Part shown: one piece after another, positions 54,599 through 61,792 of the stretch | How positions within the stretch are numbered: position 1 is the stretch's first letter | How the letters are laid out: each line of letters opens with the position of its first letter | Program-made: the position numbers and the translations under genes | Notes under the pieces: generated by a model | The model's input: the letters and a program-made list of their open reading frames with translations, nothing else | Database searches by the model: none | What the model was told of the DNA's origin: nothing | Source of the DNA: Trinickia mobilis | Lineage (GTDB): Bacteria; Pseudomonadota; Gammaproteobacteria; Burkholderiales; Burkholderiaceae | Reading direction: 5' to 3' | Length of the DNA stretch: 64,000 bases | NCBI RefSeq assembly: GCF_017315705.1 | Contig: NZ_JAFLRF010000002.1 | Location: 310,001 to 374,000 of the forward strand

Positions 54599-54738
54599 GA
54601 TGCCTCCCGTCCCCTAAGGGGACTTCCTTCAGTGCGCCGGGCTGCCCCCTCGGGGGGCGCTTTGCATGGGACCGGAGTAAGCGCCAAAGCGCTAACTCCG
54701 GTCGACAGCGAACGAATGTGAGCGTGGGGGTCGTTCAT
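54595..54738 (-). repeat. [10 protein letters not shown] element, copy e2 (47-codon mini-cistron)
   Basis: MNDPHAHIRSL, then the insert STGVSALALTPVPCK, then APPEGAARRTEG and GREAS, stop. The TGA overlaps the emrB-like ATG. The insert is encoded by a 34-base near-palindrome (GACCGGAGTTAGCGCT / GGCGCTTACTCCGGTC). A 15-base palindrome GTCCCCTAAGGGGAC (54609-54623) sits near its end. Confidence 0.85.
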
Positions 54739-54821
54739 GATGCCTCCCGCCGGGCCGCCCCAAGGGAGGCATCCGCCCCCTTGGGGGGCAGCGAACGAAT
54801 GTGAGCGTGGGGGTCGTTCAT
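54735..54821 (-). repeat. [10 protein letters not shown] element, copy e1 (28-codon mini-cistron)
   Basis: MNDPHAHIRSL then PPKGADASLGAARREAS, stop; the same length and frame as copy b1. Its ATG overlaps the emrA-like stop, its TGA overlaps the ATG of copy e2. GATGCCTCCC and GGGAGGCATC (54764-54773 and 54739-54748 on the plus strand) are perfect 10-base arms around a 15-base loop, and the arm next to the ATG is the Shine-Dalgarno. Confidence 0.85.
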
Positions 54822-55921
54822 GACGCGCGGCCTTGCGTGCCGCCGGCATCGACGTGAACCTTCACCGTCGCCGACAAGCCCGGACGCAGCACGCCTTGCA
54901 TGTTCTGCGGCACGTCGAGCCGAATCCGCACCGGCACGCGCTGCACGATCTTCGTGAAGTTGCCGGTGGCGTTTTCGGCGGGCAGCACGCTGAAAGTGGC
55001 GCCCGTCGCCGGCGCGAGGCTCTCGACCACGCCGCGAATCGTGCCGCTCGACGCGTCGAGCGAAACCTCCGCCGCGTCGCCCACGTGCATCTTCTTCAAC
55101 TGATCTTCCTTGAAGTTGGCATCGACCCACAGACCGTTCGACGGCACGACGGTCAAGAGCGACGCGCCCGTATTCGCGAGCAGGCCGACACGCGCGGTCC
55201 GGTTGCCGACATAGCCGTCGACTGGCGAGCGGATCGTCGTGTATTCGACGTTCAGCTCGGCGACGCGCTCGGCCGCTTGCGCCGTGGCGACCCGCGCCTC
55301 GCCATCGTTGATCTGCGCATCGAGCACTTCAAGCTGGCGCTGGGCCGCGATGAGCGCCGCTTGGCTGCCGTCGACGGCGGCATGGGCTTTGCCGAGGTCG
55401 GCGTCGGCACGCTCGACGACTTGGTTCGAAACGGCCTGGTCCTTCACGAGCTCGCGATATCGCTGTGCATCGGAGACGCTGCGCGTCAACTCGGCTTGCG
55501 ACGAACGCACGTCGGCGGCCTGCACGTTGATCGTCGCCAACTGCAGCGCCTTCTTCGCCTGCAATTCGACGACCGCCGCCTTCGCGCCGGCGACGTCCGC
55601 TTGCGCCTGCGCGAGACGCGCGTCGTAGTCGCGCGCGTCGAGCCGGATCAGCACCTGGTTGGCGCTCACGTGCTGGTTGTCCTTCACGAGCACGTCGGTC
55701 ACGAAGCCGCTCACGCGCGGCGCCATGACCGTGACGTCGCCGCCGACATACGCGTCGTCAGTCGATTCGATGAACCGGCCGACCACAAACCAATACGAGG
55801 CCGCTGCGGCCAGCACGACGACCACGGACAACACGGCGAGCAGCATCCACGGAATGCGGCGCGGCGCTTTGCTAACATGGGCAGCGCCTGCGGGCGCAAC
55901 GGTGGACGGGGTTGTCGACAT
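54818..55921 (-). CDS. HlyD family efflux adaptor (EmrA-type)
   Basis: A 367-residue periplasmic adaptor. One N-terminal membrane helix (WMLLAVLSVVVVLAAAASYWFVV, about residues 25-48) is followed by the EmrA-type lipoyl half STDDAYVGGDVTVMAPRVSGFV, a long alpha-hairpin, and the barrel with YTTIRSPVDGYVGNRTARVG. It links the DHA2 carrier to the outer-membrane factor. No Shine-Dalgarno is visible; the operator and promoter elements lie within 20 bases of the ATG, so the mRNA may be nearly leaderless. A divergent-looking MarR gene on the same strand upstream is the probable repressor. Confidence 0.9.
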   Translation of the reverse strand: MSTTPSTVAPAGAAHVSKAPRRIPWMLLAVLSVVVVLAAAASYWFVVGRFIESTDDAYVGGDVTVMAPRVSGFVTDVLVKDNQHVSANQVLIRLDARDYDARLAQAQADVAGAKAAVVELQAKKALQLATINVQAADVRSSQAELTRSVSDAQRYRELVKDQAVSNQVVERADADLGKAHAAVDGSQAALIAAQRQLEVLDAQINDGEARVATAQAAERVAELNVEYTTIRSPVDGYVGNRTARVGLLANTGASLLTVVPSNGLWVDANFKEDQLKKMHVGDAAEVSLDASSGTIRGVVESLAPATGATFSVLPAENATGNFTKIVQRVPVRIRLDVPQNMQGVLRPGLSATVKVHVDAGGTQGRAS

Positions 55922-55927
55922 GATTAA

Positions 55928-55941
55928 TGTGCGTATGCACT
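55928..55941. promoter_or_regulatory. MarR-type operator before emrA-like gene
   Basis: TGTGCGTATGCACT contains GTGC-N4-GCAC, the same core as the sites at 56447 and 57005. It lies 7-20 bases before the adaptor start codon. Confidence 0.65.
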
Positions 55942-56008
55942 CCGTTGAATTGAAATAAAGCGCGACCGAGCGCGTCGAACCGAATTGCGATGTTTCAAAA
56001 CGACCTTG

Positions 56009-56425
56009 CTATCCCTGCGTCAACGCGAACAACTCCCGCCGTAACGACGCCGCACGCTGCGTGCCGAAGCGCTCTTCGAACTCTGCTTGCGCGGCCTGCC
56101 ACGGAATCACCGCGCTCGCGAGCCTTTGCACACCGAGTTCAGTCAGGCGGATCGACAGCGCACGCCGGTCGGACTCGGACGGCGCGCTCGCAATCAAGCC
56201 ATCGCGTTGCAGCGGCTGAAGCGCCCGCACCAGCGTGGTCCGCTCCATCACCATCGCCTCCGCGAGGTGCGAAGCCGTCGACGGTCCAAAGCGCTTAAGC
56301 TTCGCCAGGATCGAGAATTGCGTCGTCGTCAATCCGACCCGCGCCAAATGCTTATCGTAGATATGGGAGACGTATCGGGCAGCTTGCCGAATCGCGAAAC
56401 AATCGTCATCGGTAAGGGTCGGCAT
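56009..56425 (-). CDS. MarR family regulator 1
   Basis: A 138-residue MarR repressor: FAIRQAARYVSHIYDKHLARVGLTTTQFSILAKLKRFGPSTASHLAEAMVMERTTLVRALQPLQRDGL covers helices 1-4 of the winged helix, and PSESDRRALSIRLTELG is the wing. It is a close paralogue of the next MarR gene (56525). Its ATG lies 12 bases after the -10 box of its promoter, so the transcript is almost leaderless. It lies upstream of the efflux operon on the same strand and probably represses it and itself. Confidence 0.88.
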   Translation of the reverse strand: MPTLTDDDCFAIRQAARYVSHIYDKHLARVGLTTTQFSILAKLKRFGPSTASHLAEAMVMERTTLVRALQPLQRDGLIASAPSESDRRALSIRLTELGVQRLASAVIPWQAAQAEFEERFGTQRAASLRRELFALTQG

Positions 56426-56437
56426 GTTTTCGAGCGA

Positions 56438-56466
56438 AGTTTATTAGTGCATATGCACACAGTCAA
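56438..56466 (-). promoter_or_regulatory. Promoter with embedded MarR operator (MarR 1)
   Basis: Minus strand: TTGACT (56466-56461), 17 bases, TAAACT (56443-56438). The spacer holds the perfect palindrome GTGCATATGCAC (56447-56458), so repressor binding would block RNA polymerase directly. Confidence 0.75.
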
Positions 56467-56524
56467 GGAAAAAATTAGCGGCCTGCGTAGGAATCATGGA
56501 CCGCCTCGATCGGTGCGCGGCTTA

Positions 56525-56947
56525 TTAGACCGTCATGCTGAACAGCTCCGCGCGCAGCGTCTTCGCACGCGCACGGCCGAACTTCTTCTCGAACTCGTCT
56601 TGCGCCGCGTGCCACGCGATCACCGCCTGATCGAAGATCTTTTCGCCGGCAGCCGACAAGCTGAGCACGAACGTCCGGCTGTCCTCCTCCGATGGCTTCG
56701 CGACGACCAGCCCGTCGCGCTGCATCGGCTTTAGCGCACGCACGAGCGTGGTGCGGTCCATGACCATCTGGTCGGACAGCTCCAGCATCGTGGACTCCGG
56801 CTTGCGCGCAAGCTTGGCCATGATCGTGAATTGGGCTGCGGTCATGCCGACCTGCGTCAGATGCCGCTCGTAGATCTGCGTGACATAGCGCGCCGCCTGA
56901 CGCAGCGCGAAGCAATTGCATTCGTCGTAAGAGAGGGGTCTGTTCAT
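56525..56947 (-). CDS. MarR family regulator 2
   Basis: A 140-residue MarR protein, similar to the previous one along its length (ALRQAARYVTQIYERHLTQVGMTAAQFTIMAKLARKPESTMLELSDQMVMDRTTLVRALKPMQRDGL). The two arose by duplication and both have Cys near the N-terminus (ECNCFALRQ here), which might allow thiol-based sensing. It has its own promoter with the best operator of the set. The two proteins may bind the same sites with different ligands. Confidence 0.88.
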   Translation of the reverse strand: MNRPLSYDECNCFALRQAARYVTQIYERHLTQVGMTAAQFTIMAKLARKPESTMLELSDQMVMDRTTLVRALKPMQRDGLVVAKPSEEDSRTFVLSLSAAGEKIFDQAVIAWHAAQDEFEKKFGRARAKTLRAELFSMTV

Positions 56948-56998
56948 GTCGGTACGTGCCGCGAACGCGGTGAACGCAGGGGCTGTTTCAATTCAGGC

Positions 56999-57027
56999 AG
57001 TTTATATGTGCGTACGCACATAGTCAA
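56999..57027 (-). promoter_or_regulatory. Promoter with embedded MarR operator (MarR 2)
   Basis: Minus strand: TTGACT (57027-57022), 17 bases, TAAACT (57004-56999). An 18-bp perfect palindrome, TATGTGCGTACGCACATA (57005-57022), fills the spacer. Confidence 0.78.
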
Positions 57028-57082
57028 GGAGGCGCGCGGCGATACATGGCAAGCCTCCGCCATGGCAAACGGCGAGCAGCGC

Positions 57083-57820
57083 TCAGCGATGAGGCCGCGC
57101 GACCGCGTCCGGCATTGCCAGCGCCGTCAGCAGCACCGCATCGACGATCTCGATCTCAGCGTAGCGCAGCGTCAACGCGCCCTGCGTTTCGAATTGCCTG
57201 AGGATCTGGTTGATCGTCTGGCGCGACAACGCGAGCATCATCGCGAGGTCTTCCTGCGGCACCTTGAGCACCCGCCGCGCTGCGCTCGCGTCGCCGTATC
57301 CGCCCGCCATCAGCAAAAGCCGGCGCGCCACGCGCTGCGACGCGGGAAGCAGCGCCGTTTCCTCGATCCAGTTGAACATGAGGCGCAATTTCTGCGTCAG
57401 CAGCAGGCCGAACGCGTGCCAGTATTGCGGCGCGCGTTCGAGCAGCACGGCTAGCGCCGCGCGCGGCACGTGAAACAGTGCGGCATCGCGCTCGGCGTAG
57501 GCGTCGTGCGTGCGCGGCCTGCCGTCGAACAGTGCGATTTCGCCGAACCAATTGCCCGGCTCGATGAGCGCAAGCAACGCCTCTTTGCCCGCGAAGCTGG
57601 CCGCGCCGATCCGGATGGCCCCTTCCAGCACGCAATAAATGCCGTCGTCTGCGTCGCCGCGGATGAAAAGCCGGGCGCCGGCAGGCAGCCGCACGACGCG
57701 CCCCTCTTCGAGAAGTGCCGCGCGCAAGTCCGCGGGGCTCGCGCGGAACCACGCGCTCGCCGCCAGCGCGGAGGCAAGCGCTTCGCGATCGGCAGGCGTG
57801 TTGGCGCAATGGAATGTCAT
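57083..57820 (-). CDS. Crp/Fnr family transcriptional regulator
   Basis: A 245-residue regulator with an N-terminal cyclic-nucleotide-binding beta barrel (RLPAGARLFIRGDADDGIYCVLEGAIRIG, then FGEIALFDGRPRTHDAYAERDAALFHVPR) and a C-terminal Crp-type helix-turn-helix (LKVPQEDLAMMLALSRQTINQILRQFETQG). The barrel lacks Fnr-type Cys residues. The motif FGEIALFDGRPRTHDA resembles the cAMP-pocket signature FGELALI..RSA only partly, so the ligand is uncertain. It is monocistronic. Confidence 0.88.
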   Translation of the reverse strand: MTFHCANTPADREALASALAASAWFRASPADLRAALLEEGRVVRLPAGARLFIRGDADDGIYCVLEGAIRIGAASFAGKEALLALIEPGNWFGEIALFDGRPRTHDAYAERDAALFHVPRAALAVLLERAPQYWHAFGLLLTQKLRLMFNWIEETALLPASQRVARRLLLMAGGYGDASAARRVLKVPQEDLAMMLALSRQTINQILRQFETQGALTLRYAEIEIVDAVLLTALAMPDAVARPHR

Positions 57821-57889
57821 AGCATGGAGGCGGATGGAGGCGGAGACTGTCGGCTACCCGAATGTGTCGACGGACAATTGAACGCGATT

Positions 57890-58027
57890 ATGAGCACTTT
57901 CGAGGAGGGGAACAATGACCACCCCCACGCTCACTTACGTTCGCTGTCGACCGGAGTTAGCGCTTTAGCGCTTACTCCGGTCCCATGCAAAGCTCCCCCC
58001 AAGGGGGCTGATGGGAGGCATCCATGA
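57890..58027 (+). repeat. [10 protein letters not shown] element, copy f (45-codon mini-cistron)
   Basis: Starts MSTFEEG and enters the element frame at NDHPHAHLRSL, then STGVSALALTPVPCK, APPKGADGRHP, stop. The TGA overlaps the ATG of the Mpo1-like gene, and GGGAGG stands seven bases before that ATG. It contains the full GACCGGAGT...ACTCCGGTC palindrome. Confidence 0.8.
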
Positions 58028-58569
58028 GAACGCTGACGGACCAACTTGCGCGGTACGCGGCCTACCATCGCGACCGGCGCAACATCGCCACGCATTTCGT
58101 CGGCATTCCGATGATCGTCGTTGCGCTCGCCGTGCTGCTGAACCGGCCGGCTTCGAATTTCGGCATGCTGCCGTTCGCCCTCTCGCCGGCCTGGGTCCTG
58201 TTCGTCGCGGCGACCGTCTACTACCTCGTGCTCGACGTGCCGCTCGGATTGATGATGGCGGTCATTTCCGCACTGTGCCTGTGGCTCGGCCATTGGCTCG
58301 CCGAGGCCGCGCTCCGCACGTGGCTCGGCGCTGGCATCGGACTCTTCGTCATCGGCTGGGTGTTTCAGTTCGTCGGCCATGCGGCGTACGAGCATCGCAA
58401 GCCGGCTTTCGTCGACGACGTGGCCGGCCTCTTGATCGGTCCGCTCTTCGTGCTGGCCGAAGCGCTGTTCGGGTTCGGCTGGCGGCCGGCGCTGCGCGAG
58501 GCGATCGAAAGCCGAGTCGGCCCGACGCGCATCAACGCGCCACATGCGAAGCCGCGTCATCAGGGCTGA
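58024..58569 (+). CDS. Mpo1-like (DUF962) membrane protein
   Basis: A 181-residue protein of the DUF962/Mpo1 family with four hydrophobic helices. The family His residues are visible in YAAYHRDRRNIATHFVGIP and in VGHAAYEHRKPA. Yeast Mpo1 is an iron(II) dioxygenase that shortens 2-hydroxy fatty acids by alpha-oxidation; a role in lipid turnover is possible here. Its ATG overlaps the stop of repeat mini-cistron f, so its translation may be linked to that frame. A second repeat copy follows its stop. Confidence 0.85.
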   Translation: MRTLTDQLARYAAYHRDRRNIATHFVGIPMIVVALAVLLNRPASNFGMLPFALSPAWVLFVAATVYYLVLDVPLGLMMAVISALCLWLGHWLAEAALRTWLGAGIGLFVIGWVFQFVGHAAYEHRKPAFVDDVAGLLIGPLFVLAEALFGFGWRPALREAIESRVGPTRINAPHAKPRHQG

Positions 58570-58582
58570 ACGGAAGATCCGA

Positions 58583-58694
58583 TTGAACTGCCCCCACGTT
58601 CACGATCGTTCGCTGTCGACCGGAGTTAGCGCTTTAGCGCTTACTCCGGTCCCATGCAAAGCTCCCCCCGAGGGGGATTGGGGGACGGGAGACA
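58583..58694 (+). repeat. [10 protein letters not shown] element, copy g
   Basis: TTG start, NCPHVHDRSL, STGVSALALTPVPCK, APPEGDWGTGDI, open into the next ATG at 58697. It lies between the Mpo1-like gene and the convergent Cys-rich gene and contains the 34-base palindrome module. No plus-strand gene follows, so this copy has no obvious target. Confidence 0.75.
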
Positions 58695-58719
58695 TCATGA
58701 CGCCCGGCACGCCTTCCTG

Positions 58720-59016
58720 CTACCGCGAGCGGAACTCGATCGGCTGCCCATCCGGATGCTCGGCCGATCGCCGCGGCGCATCGCAACTGCCGCAGGTTCC
58801 GCAGCCGTCGCCGCAATTGCCGGTAGCCCCGCGGGGACGCAGCCAGCGGCCCAACGCCTGCGCAGCACGCGATCGCCGGGGCTGCGTCAGCGCGATCGAA
58901 GCCGCAGCCTGCCAGCGGGCCGCAAACTGCGGCGCCACTTTTCGCAATGTGTAGACGAGGCTCGCCACGACGAGAAGCGCGATCACCGCGTACTGCCAGC
59001 ACAGACTGGAATTCAC
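58720..59016 (-). CDS. Cys-rich membrane protein of the feo operon
   Basis: A 98-residue protein with one N-terminal membrane helix (WQYAVIALLVVASLVYTL), an amphipathic middle and a C-terminal Cys cluster, GNCGDGCGTCGSC, which could bind iron or form a cluster. It resembles the FeoB-associated Cys-rich proteins found after feoB in proteobacteria. I take the GTG at 59016, whose GTGA overlaps the feoB stop and has GAGGTGG at the right distance, over the GTG three codons earlier. It probably assists ferrous iron uptake. Confidence 0.75.
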   Translation of the reverse strand: MNSSLCWQYAVIALLVVASLVYTLRKVAPQFAARWQAAASIALTQPRRSRAAQALGRWLRPRGATGNCGDGCGTCGSCDAPRRSAEHPDGQPIEFRSR

Positions 59017-60866
59017 GTGAGCCACCTCGCAATCTGGTACGTCGAGAGCGATGCCGCGTAGGCCATGACAAACATATAGCCGAAGGCGATCGCCACGATG
59101 CGCGACGAACGGGTCTCACGACGAATCACGGCGAGCGTCGACATGCATTGCGGCGCGAACGCGAACCAGACCAGCAGCGACAGCGCGCTTGCCAGCGAAA
59201 AATTGGCGGCCAGCGCGTGCCCGAGGCCTACGATGTCGCCATCGCCGCCGCTCACCGCGTAGACCGTGGCAAGCGCAGCGACAGCCGTTTCGCGCGCAGC
59301 GAAAGCCGGAATCAGCGAAAGGCTGATCTGCCAGTTGAAACCCAGCGGGGCGAAGAGGTACTGCAGGCCCCGCCCGATGTAGCCGGCGAAGGTGTAATCG
59401 ATGGCTGGCCCCGTGGCGCCTGCCGGCGGCGACGGAAACGTCGAGAGAAACCACATGAGCACGGTCAGCGCGAGAATCACGCCGGTCAGCCGCTTGAGAA
59501 AGATCGAGCCGCGCTCCCACAGGCCAATCGCGATATCTCGCAACTTCGGCAGCCGGTACGACGGCAGCTCCATCAGCAACGCGTGTTCGACGTGCTCGCG
59601 GCGCAGGCGCTTCAAGATCCACCCGACCAGCATCGCGCCGCAAATTCCGGCCGCATAGAGCGCGAAGAGCACGAGGCCCTGCAGATTGAATACGCCGAGG
59701 ACGCGATGGGTCGGAATGAATGCGCCGATCAACAGCGCGTAGACCGGCAGACGCGCCGAGCAAGTCATGAGCGGCGCGACGAGAATCGTCGCTAACCGGT
59801 CGCGCGGATCTGTGATGCTGCGCGTTCCCATCACGCCGGGAATCGCGCACGCAAAGCTCGACAGCAACGGGATGAACGACCGTCCGGTGAGCCCCACCGA
59901 AACCATCACGCGGTCGAGCAGAAACGCTGCGCGCGGCAGATAGCCCGATTCCTCCAAGAGCAGAATGAACAGGAACAGCACGAGAATTTCCGGCAGAAAT
60001 CCGAGCACGGTGCCAAGACCGCCGATCAAGCCATCGGTGATGAGGCTGCGCAGCGGCCCGTCCGGCAGCCACGCGCCGGCCTGCGTGCCGAGCCACGCGA
60101 AGCCGTCGCCGATCGCATCGGTCATCGGCTTGCCCACCGAATAGACCGCCTGGAAGACGAGAAACATCACCAGCGCCAGGATCATCAGCCCGAACACCGG
60201 ATGCAGAGCGATGCGATCGATCGCGTCGTCGCGCGCATCGGTCGCACGCGGCATCGTGACGGCGGCGGCCAAAAGCGCGCGGACTTCGGCGTGCAAGTCG
60301 GCGTAATCCCGCTGACTGCCCGGCACGGATGCGGACGCCCGCTTCGCGACGGAATCCGTCCGGTCGATCGAATCGATCAGCGCGCGGGCGCCGCCGCGCC
60401 GCACGGCCACGGTCTCCACGACCTGCACGCCGAGCCGGCGTTGCAGTTCCGGCACGTCGACGGCGATCCCGCGCCTTGCAGCGGCGTCCATCATGTTCAG
60501 CGCCAGCAACACGGGATGCCCGAGCCGTTTGACCTCGAGCACGAACCGCAGATGAAGACGGAGGTTGGTCGCATCGGCGACGCAGACGATCAGATCCGGC
60601 ACCGCCTCGCCGGGATAGCGCCCGAGCAGGACGTCGCGGGTGATACGCTCGTCGGGACTGGTGGATTCGAAACTATAGGCGCCCGGCAAATCGAGCACTT
60701 GAACGTGGTGGCCGGAAGGCGTGGTGAACCGGCCCTCCTTGCGCTCCACGGTGACACCGGCGTAATTGGCGACCTTCTGGCGGCCGCCGGTGAGTTGGTT
60801 GAACAGCGCGGTTTTGCCGCAGTTCGGATTGCCGACGAGAGCGACACGCAGGTTGGCCGCGCTCAT
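59013..60866 (-). CDS. feoB: Ferrous iron transporter FeoB
   Basis: A 617-residue FeoB, the GTP-driven ferrous iron permease of the inner membrane. The G domain has G1 GNPNCGKT (12-19), G3 DLPG and G4 NMMD. The membrane core has the gate motifs with conserved Cys (LSSFACAIPGVMGTRSI and VAPLMTCSARLPVYALLIG). It is about 150 residues shorter than E. coli FeoB, as in several Burkholderia-type FeoB proteins with a reduced helical domain. Its ATG overlaps the feoA stop (ATGA) and its stop overlaps the Cys-rich gene (GTGA), so the three genes are coupled. Confidence 0.95.
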   Translation of the reverse strand: MSAANLRVALVGNPNCGKTALFNQLTGGRQKVANYAGVTVERKEGRFTTPSGHHVQVLDLPGAYSFESTSPDERITRDVLLGRYPGEAVPDLIVCVADATNLRLHLRFVLEVKRLGHPVLLALNMMDAAARRGIAVDVPELQRRLGVQVVETVAVRRGGARALIDSIDRTDSVAKRASASVPGSQRDYADLHAEVRALLAAAVTMPRATDARDDAIDRIALHPVFGLMILALVMFLVFQAVYSVGKPMTDAIGDGFAWLGTQAGAWLPDGPLRSLITDGLIGGLGTVLGFLPEILVLFLFILLLEESGYLPRAAFLLDRVMVSVGLTGRSFIPLLSSFACAIPGVMGTRSITDPRDRLATILVAPLMTCSARLPVYALLIGAFIPTHRVLGVFNLQGLVLFALYAAGICGAMLVGWILKRLRREHVEHALLMELPSYRLPKLRDIAIGLWERGSIFLKRLTGVILALTVLMWFLSTFPSPPAGATGPAIDYTFAGYIGRGLQYLFAPLGFNWQISLSLIPAFAARETAVAALATVYAVSGGDGDIVGLGHALAANFSLASALSLLVWFAFAPQCMSTLAVIRRETRSSRIVAIAFGYMFVMAYAASLSTYQIARWLT

Positions 60867-61108
60867 AGGCTCGTCGCCTCCCGAACGCTCACGCGGCTGG
60901 CTTCCGCGCGACGCAACGCGAACCGCGTGGAGCCAATCTGGATCAGGATCGGATCCGCGCCCCACGGCCCGTGCGCGACCACCCGCACCGGCTCGCCGGA
61001 CACGAATCCCAGGTCGCGCAGGCGCTGCGCAATCGAATCGGACGCGTGGACATCCTGAACATGCTCCACAACGGCGGGAGCACCCTTTGGCAAGTCGGAC
61101 AAGCGCAT
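60863..61108 (-). CDS. feoA: Ferrous iron transport protein FeoA
   Basis: An 81-residue SH3-like cytosolic protein, MRLSDLPKGAPAVVEHVQDV, with the family-typical LRDLGFVSGEPVRVVAHGPWGADPILIQIGSTRFALRRAEASRV. It probably modulates FeoB. It is the first gene of the operon, with a Fur-box-like site 17 bases upstream of the ATG. No strong Shine-Dalgarno is seen. Confidence 0.92.
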   Translation of the reverse strand: MRLSDLPKGAPAVVEHVQDVHASDSIAQRLRDLGFVSGEPVRVVAHGPWGADPILIQIGSTRFALRRAEASRVSVREATSL

Positions 61109-61124
61109 CGGAATTTCAACTTGA

Positions 61125-61143
61125 AATAAGAACCGTTCTCATT
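61125..61143 (-). promoter_or_regulatory. Fur box before feoAB
   Basis: AATAAGAACCGTTCTCATT matches the 19-base Fur consensus AATGATAATCATTCTCATT-type in most positions and is itself a dyad. Iron-bound Fur would repress feoAB from here. Confidence 0.7.
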
Positions 61144-61227
61144 GTAATGGATTGATCGGTCCCGATGCACCTCCGATGCTTTGATGTGGATGCTTAGAGG
61201 CGCTAGTCAGCCAGCCGTCCAACCTTG

Positions 61228-61524
61228 TCAGTGTTGTTCGAAACGTTCGAAACGCTTGCCGGTATGGCGCTCCTCGCCTGCGAGATCGGTCACGCGGGCC
61301 GACGGCGGCCCGCGCCGCATCCATTCGAGCATCAGGTCGACCTGATTGGCCGGTCCTTGCAGCATCGCTTCGACAGACCCGTCATCGAGATTCGCGACCC
61401 AGCCGGTGATGCCGAGCGAATGCGCCTTGCGCACCGTCGCGTGCCGAAAACCCACACCCTGAACGATGCCGCGCACGCGGACATAATAAGTTTCGATTCT
61501 TGTGTTTAAATCGGGCCCGGTCAT
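61228..61524 (-). CDS. Acylphosphatase
   Basis: A 98-residue acylphosphatase with the catalytic Arg in VQGVGFRHATVRKA and Asn in GITGWVANLDDGSVEAMLQG. It hydrolyses the carboxyl-phosphate bond of acyl phosphates. The start at 61524 follows AGGAGAT. It is upstream of the feo operon on the same strand, with 119 bases between, and has no obvious link to iron. Confidence 0.93.
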   Translation of the reverse strand: MTGPDLNTRIETYYVRVRGIVQGVGFRHATVRKAHSLGITGWVANLDDGSVEAMLQGPANQVDLMLEWMRRGPPSARVTDLAGEERHTGKRFERFEQH

Positions 61525-61792
61525 ACCTGCATCTCCTGCGCATTCATTTCGCACCGCATTCTAGTCGTGCCGCTGCAATCGTGCCGGCGGATGAAATAAA
61601 GCGAGCGGCGCTGTCAATAACGGGGGCGCTGTTGAAACAGTTAGAGCGATTAATACAAGCAGAGCAACCGCATCAACCCATTCAAGCAGCAAGCGAAAAG
61701 CAAAATCATTTCGACTAGCACTTAAGTAAATCAGAGCGGCGGTCGTAAACAGTTTACGCATCTTCTTATCGATCGCGCGGGGAGACTTCACG

